This document shows, in pieces, positions 28,634 to 35,857 of a stretch of 64,000 bases of DNA. Within the stretch, counting starts at the first letter, position 1; each line of letters opens with the position of its first letter. Both the position numbers and the translations under genes were made by a program. Origin of the DNA: an uncultured Paracoccaceae bacterium (GTDB lineage Bacteria; Pseudomonadota; Alphaproteobacteria; Rhodobacterales; Rhodobacteraceae); NCBI GenBank assembly GCA_947503925.1, contig CANNFQ010000014.1, forward strand, positions 1 through 64,000. Direction: 5' to 3'. The notes under the pieces were generated by a model. It saw only the letters and a program-made list of their open reading frames with translations, searched no databases and had not been told where the DNA came from.

Positions 28634-29809
28634 TCACATCCGTTCAATCGCCAACGCAATTCCCTGACCGCCGCCGATACACATGGTGATCAGCGCGCGC
28701 TTGCCCCCGATCCGTTCCAGTTCATACATCGCCTTGACCGTAATGATTGCCCCCGTCGCCCCCACGGGGTGACCCAGCGCAATGGCCCCGCCATTGGGGT
28801 TCACCCGGGCGGGATCAAAGCCGAGTTCGTTTGACACGGCGAGCGCTTGGGCGGCAAAGGCCTCGTTTGATTCAATCACGTCGAAATCATCGACGACCAG
28901 TTTGAGCTTGACCAACAAATTGCTGACGGCGGGCACAGGGCCGATGCCCATGACCTCTGGCCGAACACCCGCATGGGCGTAACCCAGAACCCGGAATTTC
29001 GGGGTCAAACCGGCGCGTTCCGCCGCACTGGCTGTGGCCAGAACCACAGCTGCCGCGCCATCATTGAGTCCGGATGCGTTGCCAGCCGTCACGGACCCGT
29101 CTTTTTGGAAGACCGGGCGCAGACCGGCGAGCGCCTCTGCCGTTGTTGCCTTGGGGTGTTCATCCTTTGCGAAATCGACCATCTCGCGCTTGCGTTTGAC
29201 CTGAACCGGTACGATCTGGCTGTCGAAATGGCCTGCCGCAATGGCAGCGGCGGCGCGTTCCTGGCTTTGCAGCGCAAAGCCGTCCTGATCCGCGCGACTG
29301 ACGCTATGTTCCGCCGCGACATTTTCGGCGGTCACACCCATATGGCCGGTGCCGAACGGGCAGTTCAGGGCCCCCAGCATCATATCTTGCGTGCGCACAT
29401 CGCCCATTTTTGCGCCCCAGCGTTGATCAGAGATGATGAAGGGCGACCGGCTCATGTTTTCGGCCCCGCCAGCGAGGCCAAATTCGGCCTCATCCAGCAT
29501 TAATGACTGCACGACAGACACGATGGCCTGCACGCCGGACCCGCAAAGCCGGTTCACATTCATGGCCGGGGTTGTGTCAGGCACGCCTGCATTCATCGCC
29601 GCGACACGGCTGACATACATGTCCTTGGGTTCAGTATTGATGACATGGCCCATTGCAACATGGCCGATCTGTTCGCCCGCAACGCCAGCCCGCTCCAGTG
29701 CGGCCTTTGCTGCCACGGTCCCCAGCTCGATTGGTGTTGTGCCCGCCAAAGCGCCGCCAAACGTCCCAATTGCTGTCCGCGCACCGCCCAAGATCACGAT
29801 ATCGGTCAT
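28634..29809 (-). CDS. phaA: Acetyl-CoA acetyltransferase (beta-ketothiolase)
   Basis: 391-residue biosynthetic thiolase that condenses two acetyl-CoA to acetoacetyl-CoA, feeding polyhydroxybutyrate or the ethylmalonyl-CoA route. The catalytic triad is visible: Cys89 (NRLCGSGVQAI), His347 (ALGHPVGATGA) and Cys377 (MCIGGGQG). NEAFAAQ and the GGAENMSRSP segment are also conserved. The start is supported by AGGAGG. The gene is alone on the minus strand; acetoacetyl-CoA reductase (phaB), often next to phaA, is not here, so atoB is an equally valid name. Confidence 0.93.
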   Translation of the reverse strand: MTDIVILGGARTAIGTFGGALAGTTPIELGTVAAKAALERAGVAGEQIGHVAMGHVINTEPKDMYVSRVAAMNAGVPDTTPAMNVNRLCGSGVQAIVSVVQSLMLDEAEFGLAGGAENMSRSPFIISDQRWGAKMGDVRTQDMMLGALNCPFGTGHMGVTAENVAAEHSVSRADQDGFALQSQERAAAAIAAGHFDSQIVPVQVKRKREMVDFAKDEHPKATTAEALAGLRPVFQKDGSVTAGNASGLNDGAAAVVLATASAAERAGLTPKFRVLGYAHAGVRPEVMGIGPVPAVSNLLVKLKLVVDDFDVIESNEAFAAQALAVSNELGFDPARVNPNGGAIALGHPVGATGAIITVKAMYELERIGGKRALITMCIGGGQGIALAIERM

Positions 29810-29892
29810 GTAAGCCTCCTGAAAATAATGGTTTGTCGCAGTATAGCGCCATTTGTACCGGCCGCAGAAAAACGTGACGGCATTGCGTTGAC

Positions 29893-29921
29893 TTGAAATG
29901 TCATGATTTATGACCTATATA
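29893..29921 (+). promoter_or_regulatory. Candidate promoter of the small glycine-rich protein gene
   Basis: TTGAAA (29893-29898), a 17-base spacer and TATATA (29916-29921): a good sigma-70 match. An inverted repeat, GTCAT-GATTT-ATGAC (29900-29914), fills the spacer. Confidence 0.6.
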
Positions 29922-29925
29922 TGGC

Positions 29926-29937
29926 ATACAATTGTAT
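29926..29937. promoter_or_regulatory. 12-bp palindromic operator at the transcription start
   Basis: ATACAATTGTAT is a perfect palindrome placed where the transcript from the promoter at 29893-29921 should start. Such a site usually binds a dimeric repressor; GntR-type sites have a similar look. The regulator is unknown. Confidence 0.55.
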
Positions 29938-29959
29938 ACATTTTGAAGGAAGATACGTA

Positions 29960-30127
29960 ATGCAAGATATTCTTACTGGCGACTTCTTGATAGTGGTTCT
30001 GGTTGTTATAGCGGTTTTCTGGATTCTGAAACGTGGCGGCGGTGGTCGTGGCGGTGGCGGAGGAGGAGGCAACGGATCGGGCGACTGGGGCGGCTTTGAC
30101 GGTGGCGATGGCGGTGGCGGCGACTGA
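29960..30127 (+). CDS. Small membrane protein with glycine-rich tail
   Basis: I do not recognise this family. 55 residues: a short MQDILTGD head, one transmembrane helix (FLIVVLVVIAVFWIL), a Lys-Arg stop and a 30-residue tail that is about two-thirds glycine, with a few Asp, Trp and Phe. The start ATG has GAAGGAAG just upstream. The topology is probably N-out with the glycine tail in the cytoplasm (positive-inside rule). It is followed after one base by a VOC-fold gene, and has a clear promoter with palindromic operators. The glycine tail is encoded by low-complexity GGC/GGT DNA that could vary in length. Confidence 0.7.
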   Translation: MQDILTGDFLIVVLVVIAVFWILKRGGGGRGGGGGGGNGSGDWGGFDGGDGGGGD

Positions 30128-30128
30128 C

Positions 30129-30506
30129 ATGATTGAAGCGCTTGATCATGTCCAACTTGCCATGCCAGCCGGTGCGGAGGACCAGATGCGACGCTTCTAT
30201 TGCGCTATCTTTGGTATGCCCGAGATCCCGAAACCCGCGTCGCTGCAAGGCCGCGGTGGTTTCTGGGCCATGGCGGGCGATATGCAGGTCCATTTCGGGA
30301 TTGATGCCGATTTCATCCCGGCCACAAAGGCCCATCCGGCTTTCGTGATCACCGCGCTTTCCACCCTTGCCGAACGGTTGCAAGATCACGGGCATGTTGT
30401 CCGATGGGACACGAGCCTGCCCGATGTAAAGCGGTTTTTCACAGATGATCCCGTTGGCAACCGTGTCGAATGCATTGCACGTAATACTGCTGCACCGGTA
30501 TCCTGA
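30129..30506 (+). CDS. VOC-fold (glyoxalase/bleomycin-resistance) family protein
   Basis: 125-residue protein of the vicinal-oxygen-chelate superfamily: ALDHVQLAMPAG, RFYCAIFGM, GGFWAMAG, VHFGID and a final GNRVECI block give the two beta-alpha-beta-beta-beta units. The family includes glyoxalases, dioxygenases and antibiotic-binding proteins, so the function is open. It starts one base after the glycine-rich membrane protein gene and is followed by a related, membrane-anchored VOC gene, which looks like a tandem duplicate (FWAM.G/FWAIMG, HFGI/YFGL, D-P-GN). Confidence 0.82.
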   Translation: MIEALDHVQLAMPAGAEDQMRRFYCAIFGMPEIPKPASLQGRGGFWAMAGDMQVHFGIDADFIPATKAHPAFVITALSTLAERLQDHGHVVRWDTSLPDVKRFFTDDPVGNRVECIARNTAAPVS

Positions 30507-30552
30507 GCCGACGGTCCCAGCGGTGGTGACTGATGAAAAGGCGGGTGGACAT

Positions 30553-31086
30553 ATGCAAGATTTCCAAAGCTTTGTGGCACTGGTCACCCTTGCAATCCTT
30601 GTTCTGATTTTTGGAAGCTCGCACCTGCGCCCCGGCAAGGGCAAGTCAGCGGCACAGCGGATTACCAAGCTTGAGCGACAGGTGGGCAAACCAGATATGG
30701 CGCTAAGCGCCGGTCGCGACGCTGCGGCAAAGCTGGCCAGGATCACTGAGGTTTTTGTGCCCATGCATCCTGACGAAGAGCTGGCCATGCGTGCCTTTTA
30801 CCTTGAGACGCTGGGCATGACAGAGATGCGTTCGCCGAACTATCCGCAAGATCAGGATGGGTTTTGGGCGATCATGGGCGCGCGGCGCGTCTATTTCGGC
30901 CTGTCCCCTAGTTTCAATGTGGATCCCAAACTGCCGCCGATCCTGACAACCCGCGACCTGGATGCCATGGCGGATATCCTGACAACAGCGGGTCACGAGA
31001 TCGCCTGGGACAACCGTGACAGTTACGCGCGACGCCTTGCCACGGTGGATCCTGCGGGCAATGGTGTTCTTTTCCTCAGGGGATAA
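30553..31086 (+). CDS. Membrane-anchored VOC-fold protein
   Basis: 177 residues. An N-terminal transmembrane helix (FVALVTLAILVLIFG, about residues 7-21) and a charged helical linker (KLERQVGKPDM) precede a VOC domain (about residues 58-177) with RAFYLETLGM, DGFWAIMGARRVYFGL and VDPAGNGVLFL. The VOC part resembles the preceding gene, and the MQD-plus-helix head resembles the glycine-rich protein's, as if the two neighbours were fused. A membrane-tethered VOC domain is uncommon. Start at 30553; the frame is open further upstream but reads through the previous gene's end. Function unknown. Confidence 0.72.
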   Translation: MQDFQSFVALVTLAILVLIFGSSHLRPGKGKSAAQRITKLERQVGKPDMALSAGRDAAAKLARITEVFVPMHPDEELAMRAFYLETLGMTEMRSPNYPQDQDGFWAIMGARRVYFGLSPSFNVDPKLPPILTTRDLDAMADILTTAGHEIAWDNRDSYARRLATVDPAGNGVLFLRG

Positions 31087-31148
31087 ACGCCGTCACCCAT
31101 TCCCTTTATGCGACTGCGTGTTAAGTCATGCCAAAGCCACGAGGTCGT

Positions 31149-31805
31149 ATGTTACTTACTATCAATGATGTTCACAAAACCTACGCCACTGCCGATGGCC
31201 CGTTTGACGTGTTGCGTGGGATCGGTTTGGATCTTGCATCGGGCGATACACTGGCGCTGACCGGTGAGTCTGGCAGCGGCAAAAGCACGTTATTGCATCT
31301 GATCGGTGGCTTGGATACGCCCGATCAAGGGCAGATCATGATCGACGGACAGGATATTGCGTCCCTAGATGACAACGGCCGCGCGGCGTTGCGCCGTGGC
31401 ACGGTTGGCGTTGTTTTCCAGCAGTTCAACCTGATCCCCAGCCTAACCGTTGCCGACAATATTGCCTTTCAGGCCCGGCTGGCGGTCCAACATGACCCCG
31501 ATTGGGCGGCGACCCTCGCGGACCGGATAGGTCTGAACACGCAGTTGAATAGATATCCCGAACAATTGTCCGGTGGGCAGCAACAGCGGGTTGCCATCGC
31601 CCGCACCCTTGCGCCCAAGCCCCGTTTGGTGCTGGCCGATGAACCGACGGGCAATCTGGATGAGGCCACCGCCGCCACGGTGATGGAACTGATGCTGGAA
31701 CTGGTGTCGGAAACGGGTGCGGGCCTGCTGATGGTCACCCATTCTGAAACGCTGGCCGGGCGCATGGCCCGTCGGTTGCATTTGCGGGCTGGTCAATTGG
31801 CATGA
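31149..31805 (+). CDS. ABC transporter ATP-binding protein (LolD/MacB/AttE type)
   Basis: 218-residue ATPase of a type VII (FtsX/MacB-like) ABC system. Walker A GESGSGKST, Q loop FQQFNLIPS, signature LSGGQQQR, Walker B LVLADEPTGNLD and the H loop VTHSE are intact. The start chosen is the ATG at 31149 after GAGG; an ATG at 31128 is in frame. Its stop overlaps the permease start by four bases. Order ATPase, large permease, then an AttH/CrtC-like protein matches the AttEFGH type of system. Confidence 0.94.
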   Translation: MLLTINDVHKTYATADGPFDVLRGIGLDLASGDTLALTGESGSGKSTLLHLIGGLDTPDQGQIMIDGQDIASLDDNGRAALRRGTVGVVFQQFNLIPSLTVADNIAFQARLAVQHDPDWAATLADRIGLNTQLNRYPEQLSGGQQQRVAIARTLAPKPRLVLADEPTGNLDEATAATVMELMLELVSETGAGLLMVTHSETLAGRMARRLHLRAGQLA

Positions 31806-34186
31806 CCCGCGCGACGCTGCATGCCCTGCTGTCGCATTGGTGGCGCAACCCCTTGCAGCTGTTCACATTGCTGGCGGGTCTGGCGCTGGCGACCGCGCTC
31901 TGGTCCGGAGTGCAGGCCGTGAATGCAGAGGCGCGGGCCAGTTATGATGCCGCCGCTGCGACTTTGGGTGAAGGGCAATATGACCGGTTGCTGCGTCGCG
32001 ACGGCCAGCCGATGGATCAGGCGACCTATATCAGTCTGCGCCGCGCCGGTTGGCTGGTCAGCCCGGTGGTCCAAGGGCGGCTGGCTGGTGTGCGCATTAT
32101 CGGGATCGATCCATTGACCGCGCCGGGCGATATCGGGCCGGTATCAATCAACGAGGACGCGGACATTACCGGCTTCCTGACCGGTGCGGGCCAACTATTT
32201 GCCGATGCTGAAACGGCGGATCGGCTACCTGGGCAGCAGGTCATTATCATGCCAGAGGCGGCCCCCGGCACGGCCATTACCGATGTCGGCGTTGCCCAGC
32301 GGCTTTTGGGCAAAGAGGGGCAGATCGACAGTTTGATCGTGTCACTCGGCCAACCCAGGTTGCAACCGCCCCTGAAGGATATCGCGCCGCAACTACTGCG
32401 GCAGGCCGCGCAGGGCGGGTCGGATATTGGCAGGCTGACCGATAGTTTCCATCTGAACCTGACCGCCTTTGGTTTATTGTCCTTTGCGGTAGGTATTTTC
32501 ATCGTACATGGGGCTATTGGCTTGGCTTTTGAGCAGCGGCGGCCTGTGGTGCGGACGTTGCGGGCGCTGGGGCTGCCGTTACGTCGGCTGATCATTCTGA
32601 TGGCGGCGGAGCTGATGCTGTTTGCGGTTTTTGCCGGGGCCATTGGCGTGGCGCTGGGCTATGTCATCGCGGCCCTGTTGCTGCCGGATGTCGCGGCGAC
32701 CTTGCGCGGGCTTTACGGGGCGGATGTGTCCGGCACATTGCAACTGCGCCCGGTCTGGTGGCTGTCCGGTCTGGCCATTGCGCTGGGCGGTACAGCATTG
32801 GCGGCGAGCGGCGCGCTTTTCAAACTGTCGCGTATGCCGCTTTTGGCGGCGGCACAGCCACGTGCGCTGGCCATGGCCGCGGGACGGAACGCGGCATTGC
32901 AGGGGGCGGGAGCTGCGGCCCTGCTGGCGATTGCTGGCGTGCTGATGTTCACAGCCCAAGGGCTTGTCGGCGGGTTTACCCTGCTTGCGGCTTTGCTGAT
33001 CGGCGCGGCGCTTGCCTTGCCTCTGATATTGGATCGGGTGTTGGCGGCTTGCAGTCGCCTTGCCAGATCCGTGACCGCGCAATGGTTCTGGTCGGATACG
33101 CGGCAGCAATTGCCGGGGCTGTCATTGGCCCTGATGGCGCTGCTTCTGGCGATGGCGGCGAATGTGGGCGTGTCGACAATGGTGTCGAGCTTTCGGCTGA
33201 CATTTATTGATTTTCTGGATCAACGGCTGTCATCGGAGCTTTATGTCAGCACCGAAGATGCCGCCCAATCTGACGTGCTGATTGCATTTGCGACCAGCCG
33301 TGTCGACGCGATCCTACCCTTTCAGTTTGCCGATGCCGAAATCGCGGGACAACCCACCGAAGTTTATGGTGCACGTGACAACCGGACCTATCGCGGCAAC
33401 TGGACGTTCCTGCAAAGCAGCCCCGCGCCATGGGATACCACATTTGCCGGGCAGACAATCCTGATCAATGAACAATTGGCCCGACGCGGTGGGGTGGGGA
33501 TTGGCGATGAGGTCATCTTGCAGGATCAGCGTTTCGCCATTGCCGGAATTTATGGCGATTATGGTAACCCAATCGGCCAGGCGGTGATCGGTGAGGCCGC
33601 ATTCGGCCAACTTTACCCGGGGATCGTTCCGCAACGGTTCGGGTTGCGGATGGACCCGGATCAGGTTCCCGATTTCGTGGCCGCATTGGAAGCAGAGGCG
33701 GGTATCCCGGCAACCCAGACCATCAATCAGGCGGGGATCAAGGCGGTCTCGCTCCAGATTTTCGAGCGGACCTTTACGGTGACCACCGCGCTGAACATCC
33801 TGACGCTGGCCGTGGCGGGCTTTGCCATCCTGATGAGTCTTTTGACGCTGGCCACGATGCGCGTGCCGCAGCTGGCCCCGGCCTGGGCGATGGGCATGAC
33901 CCGGGGCCAACTGGGCAGGCTGGAGCTGTTGCGCGCTGTTCTGCTGGCGGTTTTGACTGCCGTGGTCGCGCTGCCCCTTGGTCTGGGGCTGGCCTGGGCC
34001 TTGCTGGCGGTTGTGAATGTCGCCGCCTTTGGCTGGGAATTGCCGATGTATCTGTTTCCCTCCGATTATGCGCGGCTTGGTCTTTTTGCGCTGCTTGCCG
34101 CCGGGCTTGCCGCCCTTTGGCCTGCAAGGCGGTTGGCGCGGACCCCACCTGCGGATTTGCTGAAGGTGTTTTCGAATGAACGGTAG
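31802..34186 (+). CDS. ABC transporter permease, FtsX family
   Basis: 794-residue inner-membrane permease with two FtsX-like halves. It has an N-terminal TM helix (FTLLAGLALATALWSGV) and a periplasmic domain, then a central group of helices (about residues 220-430). A second periplasmic domain follows (about 450-655) and then a C-terminal group of three helices (about 660-790). This is the layout of the large AttF/AttG-like or YbbP-like permeases that handle lipid or lipoprotein-like substrates. The 3' end overlaps the next gene by 11 bases. The substrate is not known. Confidence 0.88.
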   Translation: MTRATLHALLSHWWRNPLQLFTLLAGLALATALWSGVQAVNAEARASYDAAAATLGEGQYDRLLRRDGQPMDQATYISLRRAGWLVSPVVQGRLAGVRIIGIDPLTAPGDIGPVSINEDADITGFLTGAGQLFADAETADRLPGQQVIIMPEAAPGTAITDVGVAQRLLGKEGQIDSLIVSLGQPRLQPPLKDIAPQLLRQAAQGGSDIGRLTDSFHLNLTAFGLLSFAVGIFIVHGAIGLAFEQRRPVVRTLRALGLPLRRLIILMAAELMLFAVFAGAIGVALGYVIAALLLPDVAATLRGLYGADVSGTLQLRPVWWLSGLAIALGGTALAASGALFKLSRMPLLAAAQPRALAMAAGRNAALQGAGAAALLAIAGVLMFTAQGLVGGFTLLAALLIGAALALPLILDRVLAACSRLARSVTAQWFWSDTRQQLPGLSLALMALLLAMAANVGVSTMVSSFRLTFIDFLDQRLSSELYVSTEDAAQSDVLIAFATSRVDAILPFQFADAEIAGQPTEVYGARDNRTYRGNWTFLQSSPAPWDTTFAGQTILINEQLARRGGVGIGDEVILQDQRFAIAGIYGDYGNPIGQAVIGEAAFGQLYPGIVPQRFGLRMDPDQVPDFVAALEAEAGIPATQTINQAGIKAVSLQIFERTFTVTTALNILTLAVAGFAILMSLLTLATMRVPQLAPAWAMGMTRGQLGRLELLRAVLLAVLTAVVALPLGLGLAWALLAVVNVAAFGWELPMYLFPSDYARLGLFALLAAGLAALWPARRLARTPPADLLKVFSNER

Positions 34187-35282
34187 AGAAATAGAGGGCA
34201 GCGCCCTTCCCTGGAGGGAGGTCCGGGCGCTGCGCGGCGTTGCTGGGCGGTATTTCCTCGTGCTGTTTCTATTCGTTCTGCCTTTTAAGGCCGTGGCCCA
34301 AGGTTTCGCCGGTCTGGGGGGCGATGCCGATGGCTTTGCCGTGCCGCAGCCCAACTATGAATTCCGCTTTCCGGCTGATCATGGCCCGCACCCGGATTAC
34401 CGGATCGAATGGTGGTATCTGACGGCCAATCTGACGGCTGAAGACGGCACACCCTACGGATTGCAATGGACCTTGTTCCGATCCGCCCTTGCGCCCGAAG
34501 CGGGCGATGGCTGGACCGCCCCGCAATTATGGATGGGCCACGCGGCAGTCACCACGCCGGATCATCACTATGTCAGCGAACGATTGGCGCGCGGTGGGAT
34601 CGGGCAGGCGGGTGTGGTTGCAGACCCATTCAGCGCCTGGATTGATGACTGGGTGCTGCAGGGCGACTGGGACAGCTTGCAGATGACAGCCAGCGGGGCT
34701 GATTTCAGCTATGAGATGGGGCTGACCGCCCAAGGTCCGCTGATTTTTCATGGTGATCGGGGGTATTCTGTGAAATCTGCGGCAGGGCAAGCCTCCTACT
34801 ATTACTCGCAGCCCTTCTTTGACATTGCCGGTACGCTGCAACTGGCCGACGACGACGTTGCCGTGACCGGAACAGCCTGGCTGGACCGGGAATGGTCATC
34901 GCAGCCCTTGTCGGAGGACCAGACGGGCTGGGACTGGTTTTCGCTTTCTTTTGACGATGGCAGCAAGCTGATGGGGTTTCGGCTGCAACAGACGGATGGG
35001 CAGAACTTCACCTCGGCCACATGGATCACGCCGGATGGGCAAACCACCGCCTTTTCCGATGGGGCGTTCAGCGCCGATCCGCTGAGCATGCATGAAACAG
35101 CGGGGCGCGAGGTGCCGACGCAGTGGCAGGTTACCTTGCCTGACAAGGGTGTTGATGTCACCATCACCGCGATGAACCCGGATGCATGGATGGCGACATC
35201 GATCCCCTATTGGGAAGGGCCCGTGACAGTGATAGGTAGTCATCAGGGTAAAGGTTATCTGGAAATGACTGGTTATGAATGA
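34176..35282 (+). CDS. AttH/CrtC-like lipocalin-domain protein
   Basis: 368-residue exported protein. A hydrophobic signal-like segment (YFLVLFLFVLPFKAVAQG, about residues 26-43) is followed by two lipocalin-like beta-barrel domains typical of AttH and carotenoid 1,2-hydratase relatives. HPDYRIEWWYLTANL, WMGHAAVTTPD, GDRGYSVKS, YYYSQPFFDIAGTL, TGTAWLDREWSSQ and GWDWFSLSFDDG are the conserved blocks. In Agrobacterium attH belongs to an ABC operon, as here. The long N-terminal lead before the hydrophobic segment makes the exact start uncertain. CrtC activity is unlikely, because no carotenoid genes are near. Confidence 0.85.
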   Translation: MNGREIEGSALPWREVRALRGVAGRYFLVLFLFVLPFKAVAQGFAGLGGDADGFAVPQPNYEFRFPADHGPHPDYRIEWWYLTANLTAEDGTPYGLQWTLFRSALAPEAGDGWTAPQLWMGHAAVTTPDHHYVSERLARGGIGQAGVVADPFSAWIDDWVLQGDWDSLQMTASGADFSYEMGLTAQGPLIFHGDRGYSVKSAAGQASYYYSQPFFDIAGTLQLADDDVAVTGTAWLDREWSSQPLSEDQTGWDWFSLSFDDGSKLMGFRLQQTDGQNFTSATWITPDGQTTAFSDGAFSADPLSMHETAGREVPTQWQVTLPDKGVDVTITAMNPDAWMATSIPYWEGPVTVIGSHQGKGYLEMTGYE

Positions 35283-35832
35283 ACGCGTCGAAACGCTGAA
35301 CGGGTTGCGTCAGGAAGTCTGGGAATGCGTCGTGCAAGGGGTCACTGATCCGGATCATCCTGCGCGTACTCCCACATTGGCAACCGTCTCACCCAAGAAC
35401 TGGCCCGAGGCCCGCAGCGTCGTCTTACGCGCGGTTGATATGGATGCGGCGACCATTGCTGTTCATACCGATCTGCATTCTGACAAGATCCGCAGCCTGC
35501 AACATACCCCCCGCGCAGCTGCCCATATCTGGGACCCGGAACGGCAATTGCAGATCCGGCTGAACATGCATGTTGAAATCGCCTCGGGCGAAGATGTGCG
35601 GGTGATCTGGGACCGCGTGCCGGACCACAGCAAGCAAAGCTATGGTGTCACCCCGCCGCCCGGCCAGCCGATCAAATCGGCGCTGGCTTATGTCAAGGAA
35701 CCCAATCCCGATACATTCGCGGTGCTGCATTGCGAGGTGTTGACAATCGATGCGGTGCATTTGGGTGCCGCGCATCGCAGGGCGATTTATTCACGATCTG
35801 ACGATTGGATGGGGCACTGGCTTTCGCCCTAA
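35275..35832 (+). CDS. Pyridoxamine 5'-phosphate oxidase-related FMN-binding protein
   Basis: 185-residue split-barrel flavin protein. RSVVLRAVDMDAATIAVHTD and SDKIRSLQHTPRAAAHIWDPERQLQIRL match the FMN-binding half of PNPOx, and RRAIYSRSDDWMGHWLSP is the C-terminal part. Some PNPOx substrate residues are not evident, so it may be an Alr4036-type flavin protein and not a true pyridoxamine phosphate oxidase. It overlaps the AttH-like gene by eight bases, suggesting co-transcription. Confidence 0.78.
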   Translation: MNERVETLNGLRQEVWECVVQGVTDPDHPARTPTLATVSPKNWPEARSVVLRAVDMDAATIAVHTDLHSDKIRSLQHTPRAAAHIWDPERQLQIRLNMHVEIASGEDVRVIWDRVPDHSKQSYGVTPPPGQPIKSALAYVKEPNPDTFAVLHCEVLTIDAVHLGAAHRRAIYSRSDDWMGHWLSP

Positions 35833-35857
35833 GCCTGCAACGGCTAGAACGCATGCC

